DNA of 64,000 nt from Spinacia oleracea (taxonomy: Eukaryota; Streptophyta; Magnoliopsida; Caryophyllales; Amaranthaceae): contig NC_079491.1 of assembly GCF_020520425.1 (NCBI RefSeq), positions 44,878,027 through 44,942,026 of the forward strand, in the 5' to 3' direction. The first letter of the stretch is position 1. The number at the start of each line of letters is the position of its first letter. A program made the translations under genes and the position numbers. Shown in pieces: positions 56,105 through 64,000 of this stretch. The notes below the pieces were generated by a model that worked only from the letters and a program-made list of their open reading frames with translations, had not been told where the DNA came from and searched no databases.

Positions 56105-59100
56105 TTAAGAGTCATCAAGTATGCCTTCTGTGTGATCTACACGCATGTAATTTGTTGTGTCTACATCCTCTGTCACAACGGTTTCAGGGCAAGTGAAAGG
56201 TGGGGTGTCCTCAAACGCATCATACTCTTGCTCATCCTCTACATCACCAATGCCAAGGATACTTCTTTTTCCCGGTAAAATAATTGACCACTTCTCATCA
56301 GCAGGATCAGTGACATAGAATACTTGCTTAGGTTGTGATGCAAATACAAATGGCTCCAAACTCTCACGCAAACGAGCCATATCTACGAGAGTGAAAGGGG
56401 GATTCCTATTCACGCAGCGCCGATTATTATCAACCCACTTACACTTAAAAAGACCCACGGTGAAGGTAGGGTAGTTAAGCTCCCATATTTCTTGAACTCG
56501 GCCATAAAATAACAACTTGGAATCAACCGAAGATTTATCCTTGGAACTTGCATACTGCGTAGAAGATGCTGCAAGTGAAACACCACTATTTTGCGTTGAT
56601 AATGACTTTTCATCTTGTCGCTCTGTCCAAAATGTATACCCGTTGATATCATAACCTTCATATGAGTTTACACTGTCACGAGGACCATATGCAAGCCATT
56701 GGATCATGTTAGGGACACTGGCCAATTCAGCAGTTGGTAGATCCAGTATTCTTGACCTAAACCAAGCAACAAAGGTTTTATTATGGAGCTGCATCAATTC
56801 CCTCGCTCCTTTAGAAGGATTTTCAGACTTCAGTTCACTTAAATGCTCTGTTATATAAGGATTTACATCCGCAATGTGATGCAAAACATAAAAGTGTGCC
56901 TGTAAGAGCTTGTCATGTGGAGGTAAGATCAGTTTTGAGCCAATAGTACCCTTCCCTTGAAGTCTTCCCTCATGTCGAGATTTAGGAAGCCCGGTAGGTT
57001 CAGCACTAGCTACATACTCGGCCACAAAATTACCAACTTCAGCGCCGACAGTTCCTTGAATCATACTACCTTCTGGATGTGCAGGATTCCTTACATAATG
57101 GCTCAAAGTACCCATGCGCCTCTCAAAAGGGTAGCTCCACCTCAAAAACACCGGACCACACCATTTTATTTCTCGAACAAGGTGGACAACTAGATGAACC
57201 ATTATATCAAAGAATGAAGGTGGAAAATACATTTCAAATTTGCATAATGTTTGAACCACATTTGCTTGAAGAGTATCAAGTTTAGACGGATGGAGCACTT
57301 TGCTACATATGATATTGAAAAATTCACAAAGTTCCGTAATAGTGTCCCTCACATGCTTAGGCAATATCCCACGAATTGCAATCGGTAAGAATACTTGCAT
57401 CATGACATGACAATCGTGGGATTTCATACTAGATAACTTCAACTCTCCATTTAAGGTCACAAATCTTTTCATGTTCGATGAATACCCTGATGGAACCTTA
57501 ATACCATACAAACACTCACAAAAAGCCCGCTTCTCTGCTTTAGACATCGTGTAACAAGCAGGAGGCAAATAATTCTTCTCAACACTTTCGTCTTTCTTCT
57601 CTTTCACTTTAGTCTTGCATTTTCCTTTTCCCTTTCCCTTTTTTCTACTATTCCCTTTTTCCATCTCCTTCCTCTTCTTAGTGTCCTTCACCTGAAGCCA
57701 CAATTCTGGTCGAAGCCCCTTAGATTCCAAGTACAATCGCACCCCCTTACTATCCTTTGTCACTTTCGGGATATTCATAAGTGTCCCAAGAATGGCTTCG
57801 CAAACATTTTTCTCTATGTGCATGACGTCGAGACAATGTCTAACATGTAGATCTTTCCAATATGCAAGTTTCCAAAAGACCGACTCTTTTTTCCAAAGTC
57901 CTCCTACCTCTGACCCTGAGCCTTTCATTGACTTACCGAAAATCGTCTCAATACCTTTCACTTGCTCATAAACCTCATAACCAGTCAGCGGCCTACGAGC
58001 TATTCCTTCTTCAACTTCCCCATTGAATGCAACCTTCTTCTTACGATACGGGTGATCACGTCTTAGCAATCTTCGTGTGTGCAAGAAAACATGTTTATGA
58101 CACTGAGGTAGGTATGTGTAACCGGTGTCCTCAATACAAATCGGGCATGCTTTTATTCCCTTGTTCTTATACCCAGATAAATTGCCGTAAGCCGGGAAAT
58201 CATTGATGGTACAGAAAAGCATTGCACGCAATGTGAACATCTCATTAGCATGTGCATCATATACTGAAACTCCTTCGTCCCACATTTTTCTCAAATCCTC
58301 AATGAGGTTCAAGATAGACATCTATGTCATTTCCAGGTTGTTTTGGCCCCGAGATTAGAAGGGACAACATCATGTACTTGCGTTTCATGCACAACCAAGG
58401 AGGCAGGTTATAGATAACTAGAAGTACCGGCCATGTACTGTGTTGAGAGCTAAGAGTGCCAAATGGGTTCATCCCATCCGTACATAGTCCGAGCCTCAAA
58501 TTTCGATTTTCGAGACCAAATGACTCATGTAACCTATTAATGTTCTTCCACTCAGGAGAATCAGCCGGATGCTTTAGCAAGCCATCTTTCTTTCTTCCGT
58601 CTGCATGCCACCTCAAATTCTTAGCATCTTTCTTTATTGAAAACAAGCGCTTGAATCTCAGTATTATTGGAAGATACCACAATACCTTAGCTGGAGGTCC
58701 TTTCTTATCCCCAACCCCCTTGCGCTTGTAACGCGACTTTCCGCACGTTGGACACGCATTAAAATTCGCATATTGTTTTCGATACAACACACAATCATTC
58801 GGACAAGCATGTATCTTTTCGTACTCTAAACCAAAGGGACACATGAGTTTCTTAGCGTAATAGTTCAACTTGGGAACTGTATTGTCATCCGGGAACATAT
58901 CAGTTAACTTCGCTAACAACTTAGTGAAACTACTATCAGTCCAATTTCCCTCCGTTTTAATACTGTAGAGCGTTGACGTGCCGGTAAGTTTGGTGTACTT
59001 GGTACAACCAGGATACAATGGTTGTTCAGCAGCCTCAGACAAGAACTTAAAAATATTGGGTCGTTCACCCTTCACCCCTTGCATCATCTCATCCACATTA

Positions 59101-59473
59101 TTTATATCATCATCAATATCAACTTCGTCATCATCGTCCTCACACTCCATGCTATGATCTTCCTCAGAAAAATAAATCTCATCTTCTTGTTCACGCAGAC
59201 CATTCTCACTTGAATTTCCTCTATATTTCTCCTCTTCACCGTGCCAAGCCCATACATGATATTGAGGCCTAAACCACGACGGAAAATATGATCCCTAAGC
59301 AGTCGGGTACAACTAACCTTCTTCAAATTGCCACATTCAACACAAGGGCAATAAAATTCACCCATTCCCGAACTATCACGATAGGTTACGGAAGAGTTAC
59401 AAAATTCATCAACCCCTTTCACGAACTCCAACGTGTCACGATCACCATACATCCATGTACGGTCACTCTCCAT
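56105..59473 (-). pseudogene. TNP2: TNP2-type CACTA transposase, two frameshifts
   Basis: Start ATG at 59473 (minus). N-terminal Transpos_assoc-like domain with RTWMYGDRD and FYCPCVECGN. A single-base loss near 59268 shifts the frame; the reading continues through an acidic linker (MECEDDDDEVDIDDD) into the TNP2 catalytic region: CPNDCVLYRKQY, CPTCGKSRYK, LRWHADGRKKDG, LCTDGMNPFG, GPKQPGNDIDVYLEP. A second frameshift at about 58311 follows, then MWDEGVSVYDAHANEMFTLR, HCLDVMHIEKNVCEAILGTL, a DUF4218-like block (CEFFNIICSKVLHPSKLD) and a DUF4216-like C-terminus (WELNYPTFTVGLFKCKWVD). The full order matches autonomous CACTA transposases, which cut and paste the element in the nucleus. As read it is broken and would not be made whole. 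Confidence 0.93.
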
Positions 59474-60265
59474 CAAAAAGAACTATAATTGAACACATAC
59501 AATCTTGTCACACATTTAAGCATATACACATGAAAGTTATTTTATGCATGCTGACAATGAGTATAATGCATGCTTTCCAAGGTCCTTATCACTCCAACCT
59601 AACCCATCCTTGGATGTCTAATCCCACTGGTGAATGCATGTCAACTTTTCGATTCTATGGAAAATCCGGCAGCATTTCCCTACAGTCCTCTAAGTACACG
59701 ATGTAGGAAATTACTTAACTACATATGTACCCAAGAACAACGTAGGGAAACGACGAGCCAAATATTCCATAGAATCAAAAACAAGACATACATTCACCGC
59801 CTAAGTGAGATTAAACGTCCAAGAACAGTCCCAAACGGGGACTATTCAAGACTTACTCCTAATGAGTAAGTCTTGAACAGGTATCTAGGCATATGATGAT
59901 GATGATGATGATGATGCATTAACTTTTACATACTTAATTAAATCATATTTTTTTAATTTCCAACAACCAACAATACCACACATATTCAAATTTCATACTT
60001 GTTAAAGAAACTCTTATACTTAAAGTAATACTAAATTAAATGTTAGAAATACATACCAATATTAACTACTATGAAAGGCGATATCTTTACTTCGTTGCTA
60101 GCTCCAAGTTGAATGAATCCCGATACAAAAATATGTATCTGTGACAAAAATAATAATACAAGTTAGCTCATTAATTGACAAAAAATATTAATAAGAGTAA
60201 ATCTCGTCTAACAATTAGTTTATAAGTAATAATAATACTCCGTACTTCATCTCACAAGATAATAA
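59474..60265 (-). other. CACTA 2 sequence upstream of TNP2
   Basis: Likely 5' leader and introns of the transposase gene. A (GAT)n microsatellite occupies 59894-59917. No gene seen; the short plus-strand frames are chance. Confidence 0.5.
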
Positions 60266-60274
60266 TAAAATCAA

Positions 60275-61515
60275 CGGATTTTTCATGAAATGACCCCGAG
60301 GTTTGCGTTAATGCACCAAATACCCCTAATGTTTCCAGAATGCACCAAATACCCCCGAGGTTTAAAACAATAACACCAAATGCCCTTAATGAGCATTTTC
60401 CGTCTATTCCGTTAACTTTCCGTTAAAATTAAGTTAATTTTTTTTCTTTTTTTTCCCTTTATCTTTCTGTATCTTTCTCTTTCCCTTTTCAATCTCCATT
60501 GTTAACCCATTATTTCACCTTCACATTCCTTGGGCTTTTTGAAAATCCCCAACCCCATTGCTTCCCCTTTCAAAGATTCAGATCAACTCAACCTAAAACA
60601 ATCACATTTGATTTTCGCACCTCCTCAAAATTCACAAACCTTAACAAAAATATTATCCCCAAATCAACAATATTGGGGGATTCCAATCTATATTCCCCAG
60701 ACCTACAACCACCCTCTTCTTCTTCTTTTCTTTCTTTAACCCAAAAAATTCATTGAATAAATCAGATATGGTGGGTCTTCTCAATCGAAGATTGAGGGTG
60801 AAGAAGCTCCACCACCGCAATTGAGGCAATTACATCGCAGGGTCCACCACCACCGTCGCAGCCTCCTCTACCACCACCGTCGTAAGCTTCTGTATGCGTT
60901 TGTCTTAGCCTGCGTTTTTCGCATCTCCTCAAAATTCAGATCTATGAAAGAAATCCCAAACAAAACTTTTGGGGTTTTTTTTAAATTGAGGCAATTAATT
61001 TTTTGGGTTTAACTAATATAATTAAGTATACACTGGATTAAATTAATATGATGGTGAGGAAGATGAGAGATGCGTTTTAATGGTGAAGAAGAAGAAGAAG
61101 AGAAGAAGAAACGCAGTAGAAGGAAGAAGAAGAAACGCAATAGAAGGAAGTTCAAGAATGTTTATTTTTTTTTATTTTTTTTGTAAAATTTGGGTTTAAT
61201 TAGAGAAGATCCCAAAAAAGAGTTTTGGGTTTCTTTTTTGGGTTTGTTTTAAAAATAATAGTAGTTAATTATTTTTTTTGGGGGGTTTAATTAATATAAT
61301 TAAGTTTTAATATTAGGATTAGGAGAGAAAATGGTTGAGTAAGGGCAAAAAAGTCAATTCACGCTAACAGAGAGTTAACGGAATGGACGGAAAATGCTCA
61401 TTAAGGGCATTTGGTGTTATTGTTTTAAACCTCGGGGGTATTTGGTGCATTCTGGAAACATTAGGGGTATTTGGTGCATTAACGCAAACCTCGGGGTCAT
61501 TTCATGAAAAATCCG
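60275..61515. mobile_element. MULE-like element with 9-bp duplication, leader-like cargo
   Basis: 1,241 bp. Inverted ends CGGATTTTTCATGAAATGAC pair over about 140 bp (up to TTCCGTTAACT). The flanking 9-bp duplication is TAAAATCAA (60266-60274 and 61516-61524). The interior contains a CT-rich stretch and short Pro/Ser-rich and His/Arg-rich frames resembling an untranslated leader plus a bit of coding sequence. No transposase. It could be a Pack-MULE carrying a host fragment, but I do not recognise the gene. Confidence 0.85.
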
Positions 61516-61524
61516 TAAAATCAA

Positions 61525-62340
61525 ACTAATTTCTAGCAAAAAATTAAGGATTAAATTATAATAATACTCCGTACTTAGATTTTCTTTGATAATTAAATAA
61601 TTAGTTTTTTGAGGTATCTAACAAAATAACTACTAACAATTAAACAAGACTAACAAATTCTCACTCAGTAATTCTCACTAATTCTCACTCAATTAAACAA
61701 TACTAACTAATTCTCACTCAATTAAACAATACTAACTCTCACGAATTATCACTCACTAATTCTCACTAATTCTCACTCAATTAAACAATACTAACTCACT
61801 AATTCTAACAACTGCTAACAGTTAGTTTTTTGATTTCAGCACTTCTTTCTTTACTAATTCTCACTCACTTTCAGAAATTGAACAAGAGTATAATTGATTA
61901 AACGAAATTAATAAATAAATGAAATTAATAAATAAACGAAATTAATTAAGTACTTAGGTTATAATTGATTAAGAAGGGTATAAGAAGAATACAAGGTGGA
62001 GGTGGAGGAGGAGCAGCTGCGGCGCCGTGGAGGGGGAGCTGCGACGCCGTGGAGGAGGAGCTGCGACGTCGTGGAGGAGGGGAACAGCGCTGGCGATGGG
62101 TGAGGTAACAGCACCGGCGATGCGCGCGGGGGGGCAGCAGTGAGGTGTGTGCGGTGAGGTGTGTGGTTTTAGTCTTGCCCAGAGAAAAGAACCAGAGAGG
62201 AACCAGAGAGGGGAAGAGAGGGGAAGAGAGAGAAGCGGGAAAATGAATTGCAGAAATTTGGTGAAGCAAAGACCTAAGGGAGGAGAAGCGGGAAATTTGG
62301 TGAAGGAAAATGAATTGCAGAAATTTGGTGAAGCAAAAAA
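61525..62340 (-). other. CACTA 2 promoter and leader side
   Basis: From about 62270 down to 61970, read on the minus strand, it is CT-rich, then GCC-rich, like the 5' leader of the transposase gene. An AACTAATTCTCACTCA-type short repeat lies at about 61660-61810. Open frames here are low complexity. Confidence 0.45.
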
Positions 62341-62349
62341 ATTAGGAAA

Positions 62350-62510
62350 TACTTTGTGCGGGTTTTTAGAAATAAGCCCGCACTTGAACTCAAGTGCTGC
62401 CAATTTTCTAAAATGTGCCCGCACTTGTGAAAATGTTTTTTTTTTGTTTTTTTTTTTTTTCTCTCAAGTGCTGCCAATTTATTAAATGGCCCGCACTTGA
62501 AGAGAAGCAC
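62350..62510. repeat. CACTA 2 right subterminal repeats
   Basis: GCCCGCACTTGA and AAGTGCTGCCAATTT occur two to three times here, the same units as at the left end. Confidence 0.88.
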
Positions 62511-62534
62511 ATGACGATTTTTCCTCTAGTGTTA

Positions 62535-63027
62535 CTCTGATTTATCAAAAAAAAAAAATATTCCATAAAAGTAATGCTTCCACCCAATATATCTTTGAAA
62601 TTTTAGTTTGTCTACGTACTTCAAAATTATTAGTTAAAATTTGTAATGAATTATTATATATTCATACCTTTATTATTTTGGTATATCAATTTACCATTTT
62701 TCTAATTGAGTTTCATAAAATATAGACCATGCGTAGAACGGGCTAAAAGCTAGTTAAGGTTTAAAAGGAGAGAGGGTGTTGTTAAAAATGTGCGCCAATT
62801 AGGTAAGTTATCAGAAGTGACAGTAGTTGTCATTTTTATAAAAGTTTTCAAAAAGGGATTTCTATTATGAAAGTTAAGTTTTGTTTTCTATTTTTCTTTT
62901 AAATAAAGGCTGAGAAATTTAAATGAGGAATTTTTAAGAGTTTCACATTCTTATCATTAGACATTTGAGTCTGAGTCTTAACCAAAAAAAAAATATTATG
63001 ACCCAACACTAGAGAAATGAAAACACT
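62535..63027. other. Intergenic spacer
   Basis: AT-rich; no gene, repeat or element boundary recognised. Confidence 0.6.
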
Positions 63028-63036
63028 TATATATGA

Positions 63037-63389
63037 GGAAAATTTGGTAATATTAATCCAACCTTTGACCGATTTTCTTTTATTAAGCCCACCTACGACA
63101 TATTTTTTAATAATCCCACATTTATTACCCAACAACTTTTATTGGGCCCAACATGTCATAAAACTGTTGTAAGCGACATTATTTCTCTACATGGCAGTAC
63201 TCTCTCTCGATATATTCAGTCATCATCATCAATTCATCACCATCTCGTTGACTTTTTCACCGATTACCGGCCACTTAAGCCCAATAAAAGTCGTCGGGTA
63301 GTAAAGGTGGGATTATTAAAAAATATGTCGTAGGTGGGATTAATAAAAGAAAATCGGCCAAAGGTTGGATTAATATTACCAAATTTTCC
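63037..63389. mobile_element. Mutator-type MITE, copy 2
   Basis: 353 bp, same family as 53164-53516 but inverted relative to it. A perfect 9-bp duplication TATATATGA lies at 63028-63036 and 63390-63398. It sits 438 bp before the AMT1 start codon. Confidence 0.95.
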
Positions 63390-63398
63390 TATATATGA

Positions 63399-63827
63399 AA
63401 GAGTTTTATGACACTAATGGTTGCTTTCCTTTCTGTTACAGTGATAAAATCCAAAAGAAATTTTCAATTATACATTTATTACAACAAATTTTCTTCATCC
63501 TATTTACTGTTAATAAAATGTTAATACGTGTTCCATGTCCGATAATAGAGATGACACAACCTAGGAAAACCATTAAAATAAAAAAAAAAAAAAAAATCAA
63601 CACACATTGTGATCTTCCACTTATTACATTCGTCCACTAAAGGTCACGTGAATCTGTATGTTCCAATAAGATAGGATCTACCACCCATTTACTCCAGTCC
63701 CTTCCAATCCCAAATCCGAATCAACCCCTAAAACCTCCTTTCATCTTCATTATTCATTCCTCCACCTATCCCAACCCCCTAACCACCAAACCTCTTCCGT
63801 GTCTACCACCATCTCCGCCTACTGAAA
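63399..63827 (+). promoter_or_regulatory. AMT1 upstream region and leader
   Basis: Includes a perfect G-box CACGTG at 63645-63650 and a GATA motif shortly after. From about 63690 it becomes C-rich, as in a 5' leader. A poly-A tract is at about 63580-63596. No other gene. Confidence 0.5.
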
Positions 63828-64000
63828 ATGGCAATCGATCCATGCTCCTCCTCCGAACTAGCGAAATACCTAGGCCCAAACACCACAAACCCCTTGGCAG
63901 CAGCCGCATATATATGTTCTCGGTTCACCTCCACCTCCTCACAATTTGCTTCAACTACCTACGCCATAGATTCCACCTTCCTCCTATTCTCCGCATACCT
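63828..64000 (+). CDS. AMT1: AMT1-type ammonium transporter, N-terminal part (cut by window end)
   Basis: ATG at 63828 after GAAA opens a frame that runs off the window (57 codons). It reads ELAKYLGPNTTNPLAAAAYI, then CSRF and TTYAIDSTFLLFSAY, matching the start of plant AMT1 high-affinity ammonium transporters. The NTTN-type extracellular N-terminus leads into the first membrane helix at TFLLFSAYL. The family forms trimers in the plasma membrane and takes up ammonium, usually in roots. Because only the first helix is in view, AMT1.1 versus AMT1.2 or AMT1.3 cannot be decided. AMT1 genes usually have few or no introns. Confidence 0.85.
   Translation, partial: MAIDPCSSSELAKYLGPNTTNPLAAAAYICSRFTSTSSQFASTTYAIDSTFLLFSAY

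Larger units (their letters stand above)
52318..62531 (-). mobile_element. CACTA element 2 with TNP2 transposase
   Basis: Terminal inverted repeats CACTAGAGGAAAAA (14 bp) at both ends, flanked by TTA (52315-52317 and 62532-62534). Length 10.2 kb. It encodes a TNP2-type transposase and a second small gene, both on the minus strand. It has subterminal repeats of its own and houses a MITE and a MULE-like element. The transposase has two frameshifts, so the element looks inactive. Confidence 0.96.

Noticed and set aside
1-64000. tRNA and rRNA genes
   Set aside because: I looked for the conserved GGTTCGA-type T-loop with matching arms and for rRNA stretches and saw none that fold convincingly; a covariance search would settle it.

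Overview
The window is nuclear DNA of a flowering plant, almost certainly a eudicot with a large, repeat-rich genome. It carries an intron-less PPR-DYW plastid RNA-editing gene, the first exon of an AMT1 ammonium transporter, and plant-specific transposon families (Athila, Tat/Ogre-like, Ty1/copia, CACTA with TNP2, MULE and Stowaway-type elements). I cannot name the species from sequence alone; a Caryophyllales genome such as spinach or beet is only a guess. More than 85% of the window is transposable elements, nested in one another. Most boundaries could be fixed to the base from matching target-site duplications (TSDs).

Positions 1-32652 form a nested retrotransposon stack. The oldest layer (A) is a long LTR running in from the left edge, split into pieces at 1-1792, 24534-25112 and 32527-32652. 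Into it jumped B, a roughly 10.3 kb non-autonomous element on the minus strand (1793-24533, TSD ATATC) that carries a broken fragment of a host YTH-domain (m6A reader) gene. Into B jumped C, a full-length but mutated Athila element (3947-16358, TSD CGAAC) with gag-pol and an Athila-specific downstream ORF. A second insertion into A is D (25113-32526, TSD TTTTC). D is a gag-protease-only element with a five-exon antisense gene resembling the plant 'putative gypsy type transposon' family.

Positions 32653-40945 hold a probable Helitron 3' end and a 4.7 kb element with Stowaway-like ends (32963-37629, TA duplication) that contains a 1.9 kb minisatellite. Next comes the complete PPR gene, a probable orthologue of ECB2/VAC1 (37771-40422); the transposon ends only 141 bp before its start codon.

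Positions 40946-52118 are a Ty1/copia element with nearly identical 190-bp LTRs (TSD GAAGA) and most of gag missing. Its pol is split by a 7.0 kb non-autonomous CACTA element (43442-50445, TSD TGC) whose core is a 27-unit, roughly 160-bp tandem array with dimeric and trimeric higher-order structure.

Positions 52318-62531 are a second CACTA element (TSD TTA) with a TNP2 transposase on the minus strand, decayed by two frameshifts, and a small second gene embedded in tandem repeats related to those of the first CACTA element. A 353-bp Mutator-type MITE and a 1.24 kb MULE-like element are inserted in it. A second copy of the MITE lies at 63037-63389, upstream of the AMT1 gene that starts at 63828 and runs off the window.

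Functionally only two host genes matter here: the editing factor and the ammonium transporter. Everything else is transposons, their remains and the repeats they carry. All functional names rest on motif recognition by eye; no database search was run.
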